From contig MUZD01000004.1 of NCBI GenBank assembly GCA_002155105.1, forward strand, positions 124,001 to 188,000: DNA of 64,000 nucleotides. Direction: 5' to 3'. The DNA comes from Sedimentibacter sp. SX930. Lineage in GTDB: Bacteria > Bacillota > Bacilli > Lactobacillales > Aerococcaceae. Both the position numbers and the translations under genes were made by a program. Within the stretch, counting starts at the first letter, position 1, and every line of letters begins with the position of its first letter. Positions 36,608-45,017 of this stretch are shown piece by piece. A model generated the notes under the pieces. It worked only from the letters and a program-made list of their open reading frames with translations, did no database searches and was not told the DNA's origin.

Positions 36608-36667
36608 TTTCACTCGAGGGTCAGTATACAAAATGAATTTTCAATCACCTGAAGATGGGAGCGGGAT

Positions 36668-37384
36668 ATGCAAAATATAGAGGACAGAGAAGCCACCATA
36701 TTGAAGTACGTGCCTCTAGTCGAAAAAGTGGTCCGACACATTGGATTGAGTAATTCTGATTACGAGAAGAGCGATTTGGTGAACATCGGTGTCATCGGAC
36801 TCATGGATGCCATCGATAAATACGATGAAGACAAGAAAGTCCCTTTTGAAAATTATGCATTTATTCGGATCAAAGGGACCATAATCGATGAGATTCGTCG
36901 TAATGGTCCGGTTTCCCGAACAGGGATGAATAAATTAAAGGATTACAGGCTGGCAGTGGAGTCGCTCCAGCACAGTTTAAAAAGAATACCCACCGAAGAG
37001 GAAATATGCCAAGAACTTCAGATCACTTCCAAACAATTAGGCCAAGTATATGATACGGCGTCTTATCTGGCTACGCAGTCATTGGAAAAAATGATCTTTA
37101 ATGATGAAGGCAATGGCGTGGAATTGGGGGATATGCTCGTCGATACGCATGCCGTTTCCGTTGAGGAAGAATTGCTGAAGAACGAGCAGATGGGAGCGCT
37201 GAAGGGCGCAATCGGTCGCTTGAAGGAACGCGAACAATTGATTCTGCAACTGTATTATGTGGAAAAATTACCGCTCAAGGAAATTGCCTTCATACTGGAA
37301 GTTTCCGTCCCCAGAGTTTCTCAGATTCATGGGAAAATGATATTGAAATTGAAAGAAGAAATGAGGAGGGAAGAACTTGATTAG
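36668..37384 (+). CDS. fliA: Flagellar RNA polymerase sigma factor FliA (sigma-28/SigD)
   Basis: Directs RNA polymerase to the flagellar late promoters. The 238 residues hold region 2 (YEKSDLVNIGVIGLMDAIDKYDEDKKVPFENYAFIRIKG, in parts), region 3 (LQHSLKRIPTEEEICQELQI) and region 4 with its helix-turn-helix (LPLKEIAFILEVSVPRVSQIHGK in parts). Six sigma-28-type promoters in this window are its likely targets, and FlgM its likely inhibitor. GGGAG lies before the ATG. The 3' end overlaps flhO by eight bases. Confidence 0.96.
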   Translation: MQNIEDREATILKYVPLVEKVVRHIGLSNSDYEKSDLVNIGVIGLMDAIDKYDEDKKVPFENYAFIRIKGTIIDEIRRNGPVSRTGMNKLKDYRLAVESLQHSLKRIPTEEEICQELQITSKQLGQVYDTASYLATQSLEKMIFNDEGNGVELGDMLVDTHAVSVEEELLKNEQMGALKGAIGRLKEREQLILQLYYVEKLPLKEIAFILEVSVPRVSQIHGKMILKLKEEMRREELD

Positions 37385-38135
37385 AAGTTTGGATACAGTT
37401 GGCCACCAGTTCAACTTATTGCAGAAAAAGCAAGAAAACCTGAGCACAAATATCGCCAACGTGAATACCAGCGGGTACAAATATCAAGAGCTTGTCCAAA
37501 GTACAACTGAAACTTTTCAATTTGGGAATAACCTGAACGGTCCGATGCTGAATCAGCAGAATCCGATCGATGGACTGAATTTCGGAAATCAGATAGATAC
37601 AGCCTACCGCAATCTGAGCCAAGGCGGCCTGAAGGGCACGAATTCAAGAAATGATTTTGCTCTGATGGGGGATGCTTTTTTTACAGTCCAGATGCCAAAC
37701 GGCGGACAAGCTGTTACAAGAAACGGCAATTTTGCGGTTGATGCAACGGGCAATCTGACTACTCAGGAAGGCTACTTGGTGCTCGGCAGAAACCAAGCTG
37801 GACAAATAGCTACCATTCCAGCAGGCAGCGTGCCGTTTACTGTCGACCAGACAGGAAATGTCAACGCTACCGGCGTCCGTTTTTTGTTGACGGATAATGT
37901 GGAAGCAGAAAACCTTCAATCGATTGGGGATACGTTATTTTCTTATCAGGCAGGGATGACAACGGACGATGACACGCTTGTCCTTCAGAAGTATTTGGAA
38001 ACTTCCAATGTTGACATGACAGATCATATGGTCCAAATGATGCAGCTGACAAGAGAGTTCGAAGCGAATCAAAAAATACTGCACGCTTCAGATGAAACGT
38101 TAAGCAAGGCAGTCAATGAAATCGGAAAAGTGTAG
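37377..38135 (+). CDS. flhO: Flagellar rod/hook-basal body protein FlhO (FlgF-like)
   Basis: A distal rod protein of the FlgF/FlgG family, equivalent to Bacillus FlhO by order. The 252 residues show the N-terminal LSTNIANVNTSGYKYQELV motif, the internal ALMGDAFFTVQMPNGGQAVTRNGNF segment and the C-terminal NVDMTDHMVQMMQLTREFEANQKIL motif. The TTG start overlaps the fliA end, with GAGGAGGG well placed upstream. It may share rod-completion duties with the next gene. Confidence 0.92.
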   Translation: MIRSLDTVGHQFNLLQKKQENLSTNIANVNTSGYKYQELVQSTTETFQFGNNLNGPMLNQQNPIDGLNFGNQIDTAYRNLSQGGLKGTNSRNDFALMGDAFFTVQMPNGGQAVTRNGNFAVDATGNLTTQEGYLVLGRNQAGQIATIPAGSVPFTVDQTGNVNATGVRFLLTDNVEAENLQSIGDTLFSYQAGMTTDDDTLVLQKYLETSNVDMTDHMVQMMQLTREFEANQKILHASDETLSKAVNEIGKV

Positions 38136-38155
38136 GAAGAAGGAGTCAGACAACG

Positions 38156-38938
38156 ATGAGTCTACCGATTAATATATCCAAAACTGCCATGAAAGCATTC
38201 CAGACTGGGATGGATAATATTGCGAACAATATTGCGAATGTAAATACAAATTCCTATAAAGCAAAAAATGTGAATTTCCAGGAACTGCTAGTCAACAATC
38301 AAACAGCAAATCAAAACTTGTTATTTTCTGAGGGGTTTGGGGATTTAGCGATTTCCACTGGGGTATCGAGCAAAGTTTCCGGAATGGATCTTTCCCAAGG
38401 AAGTCTGGTCGAAAGTGCTGGCGATTTTCATCTGGCGATTTCCGGAGAGGGCTTCTTCAAAGTCAATGATGAGAATGGAAATGTCTTATACACGCGGGAT
38501 GGCGCATTCCAATTGGGACCGGATGGCATGGTGACCAACTCAGCCGGGAATACCCTCGCAATCGAGCAAAATCTGTTGCCGACGCTGGATCTTACCGATG
38601 CGACCCTTTCGATTTCGGAAAATGGCGAAATTTGGGTAGGAAGCAAAGGCGCTGCGACATTGGCGGGAAGGATTCCACTGTTTTATCCTGCATCTGTTGA
38701 TGCACTAGTCCCGGCCGGAGAAAATCAATATACAGTGGCTGAGGGGACGCGAATGTATTCCTCTGCAGAAGGTTTTACGTTGGGAGGCATCCAGCAAAAC
38801 TTTTTGGAATCATCCAATGTGGATTTGGCAGCCGCATTCACCGATATGATCGTGACCCAACGCGCTTATTCAATGAGCCTGAAAGCAGCGCAAACTTCTG
38901 ATGAGATTATGGGTGTCATAAACGGATTCAAGAGATAA
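38156..38938 (+). CDS. flhP: Flagellar rod protein FlhP (FlgG-like)
   Basis: The second FlgF/FlgG-type rod protein, equivalent to Bacillus FlhP. The 260 residues have the family ends (MDNIANNIANVNTNSYKAKNVNFQEL in parts; NVDLAAAFTDMIVTQRAYSMSLKAAQTSDEIMGVINGFKR in parts) and the central LAISGEGFFKVNDENGNVLYTRDGAF. AAGGAG lies before the ATG. With FlhO it probably forms the distal rod in place of named flgF and flgG. Confidence 0.92.
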   Translation: MSLPINISKTAMKAFQTGMDNIANNIANVNTNSYKAKNVNFQELLVNNQTANQNLLFSEGFGDLAISTGVSSKVSGMDLSQGSLVESAGDFHLAISGEGFFKVNDENGNVLYTRDGAFQLGPDGMVTNSAGNTLAIEQNLLPTLDLTDATLSISENGEIWVGSKGAATLAGRIPLFYPASVDALVPAGENQYTVAEGTRMYSSAEGFTLGGIQQNFLESSNVDLAAAFTDMIVTQRAYSMSLKAAQTSDEIMGVINGFKR

Positions 38939-38994
38939 TGCAGTAACGTGAAGGGATCTCCTGCGGGAGCAAAAGATGGAGGAAGAGAGAGAAG

Positions 38995-39720
38995 ATGGCA
39001 ATAATCGAAGTGGCTGGCGTAACAAAAGAATATCCCAGGGGCATCACGAGTCTGAAGGATGTATCGGTTACCATCGAAGCAGGAGAGTTTGTGTATGTAT
39101 TAGGCGCCAGTGGATCAGGTAAGTCCAGTTTCATTAAGTTACTTTATCGGGATATCAAACCCACAAAAGGAACGGTGACAGTTTGTGGGCACAATGTCGG
39201 CAAACTGAAAAATCACGCCATACACCATCTGCGGCGGGAAATTGGCATTGTGTTTCAGGATTGTAAATTGTTGACTGGCAAAACAGTTTTTGAGAATATC
39301 GCTTTTGCGCTGGAGGTCATGGGAGAAGATACTGAGGCTATTTCGGAAAAGGTACATCGCTCGCTGGAAACGGTAGGGTTGGCGGATAAAGCAGACAGTT
39401 ACCCAGACCAACTGTCCGGCGGTGAAAAGCAACGGGTTGCGATTGCACGTGCTGTCGTACATTCGCCGAAAATCATTCTTGCGGATGAGCCTACAGGGAA
39501 CTTGGATCCGCGGACTTCTCTGGAAATTTTCCGTTTGTTCTACAGAATCAACAAAAGCGGAACAACTATCCTGATGGCCACGCATGACCAAGGCATCATC
39601 GAAAATTTTCGTTTCCGGATTCTCGAGATGAAGGATGGCCAGCTGATAAAAGATCAAGAGAAGAAACAGCAAAACACGCTTCAGTATGATTTCAAACAAA
39701 AAGAGTATTTCATCGTATAA
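38995..39720 (+). CDS. ftsE: FtsE-like ABC transporter ATPase, orphan in the flagellar cluster
   Basis: A 241-residue ATP-binding subunit closely resembling FtsE of the cell-division FtsEX complex. Visible features are Walker [10 protein letters not shown], the Q-loop in [10 protein letters not shown], the signature [14 protein letters not shown], Walker B ILADEP and the H-loop ATHD. FtsE/LolD-typical segments are [14 protein letters not shown] and [10 protein letters not shown]. No FtsX or other membrane partner follows; the next feature is a terminator. It starts 56 bases after flhP with GGAGG upstream and ends the flagellar transcript. FtsEX controls peptidoglycan hydrolases, so a cell-wall role during rod penetration is possible but speculative. 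Confidence 0.85.
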   Translation: MAIIEVAGVTKEYPRGITSLKDVSVTIEAGEFVYVLGASGSGKSSFIKLLYRDIKPTKGTVTVCGHNVGKLKNHAIHHLRREIGIVFQDCKLLTGKTVFENIAFALEVMGEDTEAISEKVHRSLETVGLADKADSYPDQLSGGEKQRVAIARAVVHSPKIILADEPTGNLDPRTSLEIFRLFYRINKSGTTILMATHDQGIIENFRFRILEMKDGQLIKDQEKKQQNTLQYDFKQKEYFIV

Positions 39721-39755
39721 TAAATGGTTTTTTTTGATCCATAAAAAAGTGAGAG

Positions 39756-39788
39756 CTGTTGTGCATTCCTTTGCGCAGCAGTTTTTTT
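39756..39788 (+). terminator. Terminator at the end of the flagellar transcript
   Basis: CTGTTGTGC pairs with GCGCAGCAG (two G-T pairs), with an 8-base loop and seven T. It lies 35 bases after the ftsE-like gene. Confidence 0.88.
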
Positions 39789-39837
39789 GTTTATATTGAT
39801 AAGCAAATTTTGTTATGGGATTTCCAACAAAGCACTA

Positions 39838-39864
39838 TTAAATTTTCACAAACATTGCCGATTT
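39838..39864 (+). promoter_or_regulatory. Sigma-28-type promoter of the second chemoreceptor gene
   Basis: TTAA (39838-39841), 16 bases, CCGATTT (39858-39864), preceded by G as in the consensus GCCGAT. It is about 70 bases upstream of the receptor start. Confidence 0.8.
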
Positions 39865-39933
39865 AATGTTAAGGGCCTAAGTCATTCTTTTTGGAATGAA
39901 ACAGGTAAGAAACAGTAAAGGGAAGTGAAAGAA

Positions 39934-41691
39934 GTGCAAGCATCAAACACAGCAGCAACAAGCGCAAAGTCAAAAACGAAAAGAAAATTTAAGATCCAAT
40001 TATTGCAGTTTAAAAGCATCCGTACAAATCTACTTGTAGGATTCTCAATCATTGTCGTGGCTATCTTTTTGCTTGGATACAATAGTTACAATACATCCAA
40101 ACAAATAAATGAGGATACTAACCATATCGTGAATGTCAGTGTTCCAATTTTGGAACAGGCTGCTGAAGTCAGTTATTTAGTTGCAAGCCGTATGTCAGTT
40201 GTAAACAGCTATCTTTTATCAGGCGATCCGATGTATTTGGAATTGTTTGAAAACTATACCCAACAAAGCGAAGCTATCCAAGTCAGTATTTTGGAGGCAA
40301 ACGGCAACAAACAGGTGATTGTGGAATTATTCGAAGGAATCGATGAATGGACCCGAATCACGCGAGAAGAAGTCATCAACGTGTACCAAGCAGGCAATCA
40401 GGAACAAGCGATAAATACAATGTTTGAGAAAGCCGAGCCACTTGCGATTGAAAATATTGGTGCCATGGAAGGAGCTCTTGATGCCAGGATCGCTTCTATT
40501 CATGAAGAGGGGGAAGATGTTGTTGCCCATGGAGATAAAGCAATGAGAGTGACCTTCATCATATCCATATTTGCACTATTGCTGAGTATCGCTATCGCAC
40601 TATTGATTTCTTCCGATTTGATGAAGCGGATCAAGCTATTGATGGACAAAACAACCGAACTGACAAAAGGAAAACTGAATGGAGAACCTATAGACATCAA
40701 ACATTTTGATGAATTAGGCAAACTGGGTGATGCAATCAATCAAATGCAGCAACAGTTGAAAGCCATTATTGTAAGCATTTCAGAAGCATCACATACACTT
40801 GAGGAGAACAGTCGGGACCTCCACCATGCTTCAAAAGAAGTGAAGATAGGCACTGAACAAGTGGCTATCACAATGCAGGAATTGGCGACAGGCTCTGAAA
40901 CCCAAGCAAGCAGCGCCAGCAACTTGGCGACTGTCATCGATGTCTTCAATGATGAGTTCCAAGCTGTTAATCGGAACACCATTCAAATTGCAGAAGGTTC
41001 TAAAGAAATCCTTGCAAATACAAATCAAGGCGAAGAACTGATGCAAAAATCAAGTCTGCAGATGAACATAATTCAGGACATCATGCAAGAGGCTGTCGAT
41101 AAGATGAATATTTTGGAAAATCAGACCCAAGAAATCAACAAATTGGTCGGACTAATCCAAAATGTAGCGGATCAAACGAATTTACTGGCTTTGAATGCTG
41201 CCATAGAGGCTGCACGAGCTGGAGAACATGGCCGCGGCTTTGCTGTCGTTGCCGATGAAGTCAGAAAGCTGTCTGAACAAGTCGCCACTTCAGTCATGGA
41301 CATTACAGGTTTTGTTGACACTATCCAAAAAGAATCCAAAAACGTAAGTTCATCCTTACAATCGGGCTACACCGAAGTGAAGTCGGGTGCTGCCCAGATT
41401 GATAAGACGAGCAATACATTCAATACGATGAAAATGCAATTGGACAGTATGGTGACGAATATTTCCGGCGTAACCAATAATTTGGCGCTTTTGGCTGAGA
41501 ATACAAATAACATGAGTACGTCCATCGAAGAGATTGCTTCAATCTCGGAAGAATCCGCTGCCGGAGTCGAAGAGACATCGGCTGCCAGCCAGGAAATCAG
41601 CAGTTCCATGGAAGAAGTTTCGATGAATTCCGAAAGAATCGCAGGCCTTGCAGATTTGCTGAATCTGTTGGTCAAAGAATTTAAATTTTAA
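39934..41691 (+). CDS. Methyl-accepting chemotaxis protein
   Basis: A complete chemoreceptor of about 585 residues. Order: basic cytoplasmic start, TM1 ([22 protein letters not shown]), a four-helix-bundle periplasmic-type sensor, TM2 ([21 protein letters not shown]), a HAMP domain and the signalling coiled coil with the tip [23 protein letters not shown] 39934 is favoured because AAAGGGA lies 10 bases before it; GTG 39925 has that motif only 2 bases away. The cytoplasmic half is close to the receptor at the window start. It is monocistronic with a sigma-28 promoter and a strong terminator. Ligand unknown. Confidence 0.95.
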   Translation: MQASNTAATSAKSKTKRKFKIQLLQFKSIRTNLLVGFSIIVVAIFLLGYNSYNTSKQINEDTNHIVNVSVPILEQAAEVSYLVASRMSVVNSYLLSGDPMYLELFENYTQQSEAIQVSILEANGNKQVIVELFEGIDEWTRITREEVINVYQAGNQEQAINTMFEKAEPLAIENIGAMEGALDARIASIHEEGEDVVAHGDKAMRVTFIISIFALLLSIAIALLISSDLMKRIKLLMDKTTELTKGKLNGEPIDIKHFDELGKLGDAINQMQQQLKAIIVSISEASHTLEENSRDLHHASKEVKIGTEQVAITMQELATGSETQASSASNLATVIDVFNDEFQAVNRNTIQIAEGSKEILANTNQGEELMQKSSLQMNIIQDIMQEAVDKMNILENQTQEINKLVGLIQNVADQTNLLALNAAIEAARAGEHGRGFAVVADEVRKLSEQVATSVMDITGFVDTIQKESKNVSSSLQSGYTEVKSGAAQIDKTSNTFNTMKMQLDSMVTNISGVTNNLALLAENTNNMSTSIEEIASISEESAAGVEETSAASQEISSSMEEVSMNSERIAGLADLLNLLVKEFKF

Positions 41692-41710
41692 TCCAAAACA
41701 GAAAGCCAAA

Positions 41711-41761
41711 AAATCTCTCGAGTAAGCTAGCAGCAAGAGCTTACTCGAGAGATTTTTTTTG
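41711..41761. terminator. Bidirectional terminator between chemoreceptor and C39-like gene
   Basis: An 18-bp perfect stem (AAATCTCTCGAGTAAGCT and its complement) with a 9-base loop. T-runs on both strands allow it to end the chemoreceptor and the convergent minus-strand gene. Confidence 0.95.
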
Positions 41762-41770
41762 TGGATTCGC

Positions 41771-42484
41771 TTATTCAATATAGATAGCCTGACTGCCGAA
41801 TTGCTCCCAAGTGGCAATGAATGCATTTTTTTCCACAGGTTGGTTTTTTTTGCCGTAAGGATCATTTACGTAAAAAAAGGTATCATCATAGCCAACGACT
41901 ACGACACTGTGTTCACTATAACTGATGCTGACCTCACCGGTAGGCGTTTGCCACACTTCCATATCAGCTACTGGGGCATAGCTTGTGCTGGTGATTGTCC
42001 AGACTGGGTATCCCTGATTCAAGGCATCAATCACAGCCTCAAATGGGCTGCCGGTGATATCCTTTATGCGATCAGATGATACGAAATTAGCAGCTAAGAC
42101 AGCTATCGGCCCATGGTAGACACTGAAGCCCGAATTATAACCGGTAATGTCTCCTACGAAAGCATCGTTTGGGTTGCCGCGCAGGCCGTTTTCATAAATG
42201 ATCGGAACAGAAGGGAGCCAAGCAGCGACATCATTTTTCGATACATCAACGTTGTTGTACTGCAGTATCATTGTAAGCGAGGTCACCTCGCAGCCGTTAT
42301 ATAAAATGGGATAATCCATTTGATTCAATAGAGGGACATCCAATAAAACTTGCGTGGGCGCTTCCGTTACGATCGCCTGTTCTTCCAGAACAGACGCAAT
42401 TTCTGGGGGCGCCAGCCTGATGGCTAGAGTACCGACGATAATAATTATCAGCAAGCCTCTTTTGAGAAGCGTTCGTTTCCTCAT
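41771..42484 (-). CDS. Membrane-anchored C39-like peptidase family protein
   Basis: A 237-residue protein with an N-terminal signal anchor (RKRTLLKRGLLIIIIVGTLAIRL) and an extracellular Peptidase_C39_2-like domain. The likely catalytic Cys is in NGCEVTSLTMIL and the His in SYSEHSVVVVGYD; a later VNDPYG fits the family's Asp/Asn. ATG 42484 is chosen because GGAGG lies directly upstream; the longer in-frame extension has none. Such proteins occur as cell-surface or secreted cysteine-peptidase-like proteins of unknown substrate. It is transcribed against the flagellar island and ends at the shared terminator. An 8-bp palindrome (GTGCAAAC-N5-GTTTGCAC, 42520-42540) in its upstream region may be an operator. 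Confidence 0.8.
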   Translation of the reverse strand: MRKRTLLKRGLLIIIIVGTLAIRLAPPEIASVLEEQAIVTEAPTQVLLDVPLLNQMDYPILYNGCEVTSLTMILQYNNVDVSKNDVAAWLPSVPIIYENGLRGNPNDAFVGDITGYNSGFSVYHGPIAVLAANFVSSDRIKDITGSPFEAVIDALNQGYPVWTITSTSYAPVADMEVWQTPTGEVSISYSEHSVVVVGYDDTFFYVNDPYGKKNQPVEKNAFIATWEQFGSQAIYIE

Positions 42485-42519
42485 AATTAGCCTCCTTCGA
42501 GTAGTGATGTATTTATACA

Positions 42520-42540
42520 GTGCAAACAAACTGTTTGCAC
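42520..42540. promoter_or_regulatory. Palindrome upstream of the C39-like gene
   Basis: GTGCAAAC (42520-42527) and GTTTGCAC (42533-42540) form a perfect inverted repeat with 5 bases between. It overlaps a possible weak minus-strand promoter (TATAAA complement just below it). It could be an operator. The rest of 42541-42760 shows no clear element; a TATAAT on the plus strand near 42585 lacks an obvious gene to drive. Confidence 0.4.
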
Positions 42541-42773
42541 AATGCCGATGTAATAACTTATAAACCAAAATTAGAAATACCTGTATAATAGTCGGCAGTA
42601 ATTGAATAAAGTTAACCTGTTCTCCCAAAAATTCGCTAAAACAATAGAACCGAATCAATTATGGTACGATCCTTGAGAAAGGAATGCTCCCAAAGAACAG
42701 CTATACTTATTTTGTTGACTCTGCTATCATGATAATTAGATTGTAAGTGTATACAGGAAAGGAGGTGTTTCAA

Positions 42774-43757
42774 TTGGGAACAATGAAAGACGTAGCTGCT
42801 TTAGCGAAGGTGGGCGTCGGAACCGTATCGCGTGTGCTGAACAATTCCGGAGCCGTGAAAGAATCGACGCGCAGAAAAGTGGAAGCGGCGATGAAAGAGT
42901 TGAATTATATTCCGAATGCCTATGCGCGTGGCCTGAAGATGAACAAGACGCACACGATCGCATTGATCATTCCAACGATTTGGCATCCATTTTTTTCGGA
43001 ATTCGCCTACTATGTGGAGCGGAATCTATCCGAGCATAAATACAAGATGCTCTTATGCAACTCCGATGTCAGCAATGACAAGGAGCTGGAATATATTCAA
43101 ATGGTTCAAGAAAACAAAGTGGACGGCATCATCGGCATCACCTATTCGGATTTGGATAGTTTTGTCTCGTCGCATTTGCCTTTCGTCACGATTGACCGTC
43201 ATTTCAAGGAAGAAACGGTTTGCGTCACATCGGACAACTTTCATGCAGGTGAGTTAGCAGCAGAAAAGCTGGTCGAGAAGGGGTGCAAAAAACTCGGCTA
43301 TATCGGAACCCATTCACGCTTTCCTACTGAGACGACAAAGAGAAGGAGTGGCTTTGTAGAGCAAGCTGAGCTTATGGAAATTCCTTATGCCATCTACGAT
43401 GGGGAAGACCCTGTTGTGGAATTCAAGCAGGAGATACGAACCTTTCTCGAAGAAAATCCGGATGTGGATGGCGTATTTGCCCACACCGATTTTATTGCTT
43501 TGGACATTCTGGAAGTTTTGGATGAAATGAAACGCAAAGTGCCGGAAGAGGTGCAGATCATCGGGTGCGATGGCATCAAGATGGAAGCAGGGCGCAAACA
43601 GATCGTATCGACAATCCGTCAGCCTGTGGATTTGATGGCCAAAGCCGCAGTCGAAAAAATCATCCAAGTGATCGACGGCGAACCCGTCAAAACGAAGATC
43701 ACTTTGCCTGTCCATTACATAGAAGGGCCGACGACAAAAAATGAAATTTTAAAATAA
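42774..43757 (+). CDS. LacI-family regulator of the sucrose/fructan locus (SusR-like)
   Basis: A repressor-type regulator of 327 residues. The N-terminal LacI helix-turn-helix reads TMKDVAALAKVGVGTVSRVLNNSGAVKESTRRKV in parts, and the rest is a periplasmic-binding-like sensor (TIALIIPTIWHPFFSEFAYYVE; AHTDFIALDILEVL; IIGCDGI). The start is taken as TTG 42774 because AAAGGAGGTG lies 6 bases before it; the ATG at 42783 is too far. It sits directly upstream of the sugar transporter, as susR does in the pneumococcal sus locus. Palindromes in the following intergenic region are its likely operators. Confidence 0.9.
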   Translation: MGTMKDVAALAKVGVGTVSRVLNNSGAVKESTRRKVEAAMKELNYIPNAYARGLKMNKTHTIALIIPTIWHPFFSEFAYYVERNLSEHKYKMLLCNSDVSNDKELEYIQMVQENKVDGIIGITYSDLDSFVSSHLPFVTIDRHFKEETVCVTSDNFHAGELAAEKLVEKGCKKLGYIGTHSRFPTETTKRRSGFVEQAELMEIPYAIYDGEDPVVEFKQEIRTFLEENPDVDGVFAHTDFIALDILEVLDEMKRKVPEEVQIIGCDGIKMEAGRKQIVSTIRQPVDLMAKAAVEKIIQVIDGEPVKTKITLPVHYIEGPTTKNEILK

Positions 43758-43770
43758 TATGTTTTTGGTA

Positions 43771-43799
43771 TTGACAGAAAACGGTTACTGAATTATTAT
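43771..43799 (+). promoter_or_regulatory. Sigma-A promoter of the sucrose/fructan operon
   Basis: TTGACA (43771-43776), exactly 17 bases, TATTAT (43794-43799). The spacer contains AAAACGGTTACT, a cre-like sequence with two mismatches to the CcpA consensus, so catabolite control is possible but unproven. The leader that follows is long (about 260 bases) and carries three operator repeats. Confidence 0.85.
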
Positions 43800-43820
43800 A
43801 GGTTTAAATCAAAAACATAT

Positions 43821-43856
43821 TTTTTTGAAGCAAAGTGGAAACGTTTCAATTATCGA
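43821..43856 (+). repeat. Operator repeat 1 of 3
   Basis: TTTTTTGAAGCAAAG followed by the LacI-type palindrome TGGAAACGTTTCA and ATTATCGA. A degenerate fourth site (AAACGTTTCC) follows at 43859-43868. Confidence 0.8.
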
Positions 43857-43950
43857 ATAAACGTTTCCCTATTTCTGAAATCGCGGGCAGGTTGGTTATC
43901 GATCAACCGCACCGATTTCAAAAGTAGCATGCCGATTCTTCAGAATTTAT

Positions 43951-43986
43951 TTTTTTGAACTAAAGTGGAAACGTTTCAATTATCGA
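43951..43986 (+). repeat. Operator repeat 2 of 3
   Basis: The same unit with two substitutions before the palindrome (GAACTAAAG). It starts 130 bases after repeat 1. Confidence 0.8.
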
Positions 43987-44004
43987 GCATGAATCTTTCC
44001 ACAT

Positions 44005-44035
44005 TTTTTTGAAGTAAAGTGGAAACGTTTCAATT
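44005..44035 (+). repeat. Operator repeat 3 of 3
   Basis: TTTTTTGAAGTAAAG then TGGAAACGTTTCAATT. It starts 54 bases after repeat 2 and ends just before the AAGGAGGAG ribosome-binding site of the first permease gene, so a bound repressor here could block elongation. Confidence 0.8.
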
Positions 44036-44060
44036 TTCAAAAGGAGGAGTTAGATCAGTC

Positions 44061-45002
44061 ATGAAAAAAAGCCAGACAAGCCTCAAACCAAAGGGCACAC
44101 AAACAAAATGGGAATTCATCAAACAGCACCGAATGCTCTACTATATGCTGTTGCCGGGACTGATACTCACGCTAGTATTCAAGTATTTCCCGATGTACGG
44201 CATTCTCTTGGCTTTCAAGGATTACAACCCGCTGCGTGGGATCATGGGAAGCGAATGGGTGGGAGTGGAAAACTTCGTACAGTTCATCGACTCTCCCAAC
44301 TTCGGCATACTGTTGGAGAACACACTCAAAATAAGCATATACGGACTGATCTTGGGATTCTTCCCGCCGATCCTCTTGGCATTATCATTGAATCATCTGA
44401 TCAGCACAAAATGGAAGAAGCGATTCCAACTGATCCTGTATGCACCGAACTTCATTTCCTTGGTCATCGTTGTGGGGATGCTGTTCATGTTCCTTGCGGC
44501 AGATGGCCCCATCAACGGATTAATTGAAACCATCACCGGTTCGCGCATCACGTTCATGACCGACCCGAATTATTTCCGGACTTTGTACATCCTATCCGGC
44601 ATTTGGCAAGGAATGGGCTGGGCATCGGTCCTCTACACAGCCACACTGGCAAACGTCAGCCAAGATCTGATTGATGCAGCTCACATGGACGGCGCCAATA
44701 TCTTGTACCGAATCTGGTACATCGATCTTCCGGCGCTGCGCCCGATCATGGTCATCCAGTTCATCCTTTCTGTCGGGGGGATCATGAACGTTGGTTATGA
44801 GAAAGCTTTCCTGATGCAAACATCTATGAACCTGCCTGTTTCTGAGATCATCTCGACCTACGTCTACAAAGTCGGGTTGCAAATGGGGGATTACGGATAT
44901 TCAACGGCAGTCGGGTTATTCAATACAGTCATCAATGTCATCTTGCTGTTGGCCGTAAACATGATAGCAAATAAAGTAAGCACTGATGACGCGGCTTTAT
45001 AG
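44061..45002 (+). CDS. susT1: Sucrose/oligosaccharide ABC transporter permease 1 (LplB-type)
   Basis: A 313-residue inner-membrane permease with about six helices. The EAA-loop region is visible (LIDAAHMDGANILYRIWYIDLPALRPIM, in parts). It belongs to the LplB/YteP group that works with large binding lipoproteins. ATG 44061 follows AAGGAGGAG at 11 bases; the longer in-frame extension has no start signal and runs through the operator. The order regulator-permease-permease-binding protein-GH32 equals the pneumococcal sus locus. The ATPase is not encoded here and is probably a shared MsmK-type protein. Confidence 0.85.
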   Translation: MKKSQTSLKPKGTQTKWEFIKQHRMLYYMLLPGLILTLVFKYFPMYGILLAFKDYNPLRGIMGSEWVGVENFVQFIDSPNFGILLENTLKISIYGLILGFFPPILLALSLNHLISTKWKKRFQLILYAPNFISLVIVVGMLFMFLAADGPINGLIETITGSRITFMTDPNYFRTLYILSGIWQGMGWASVLYTATLANVSQDLIDAAHMDGANILYRIWYIDLPALRPIMVIQFILSVGGIMNVGYEKAFLMQTSMNLPVSEIISTYVYKVGLQMGDYGYSTAVGLFNTVINVILLLAVNMIANKVSTDDAAL

Positions 45003-45017
45003 AGAGAGGAGAACAAA

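Noticed and set aside
38995-39720. Orphan ATPase as the missing partner of the sus or amino-acid ABC transporters
   Set aside because: Its sequence is FtsE/LolD-like, not of the MsmK or GlnQ type, and it is co-transcribed with flagellar genes.
42541-42555. GCCGATG on the plus strand as a sigma-28 -10 box
   Set aside because: No TAAA/TTAA lies 16 bases upstream of CCGAT and no gene starts within reach.
41759-42563. Several plus-strand ORFs opposite the C39-like gene
   Set aside because: They are shadows of the minus-strand gene, which has a clear signal anchor, catalytic motifs and ribosome-binding site.
43777-43790. CcpA cre site in the sus promoter spacer
   Set aside because: Two mismatches to conserved positions. 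Kept only as a remark on the promoter, not called as a site.
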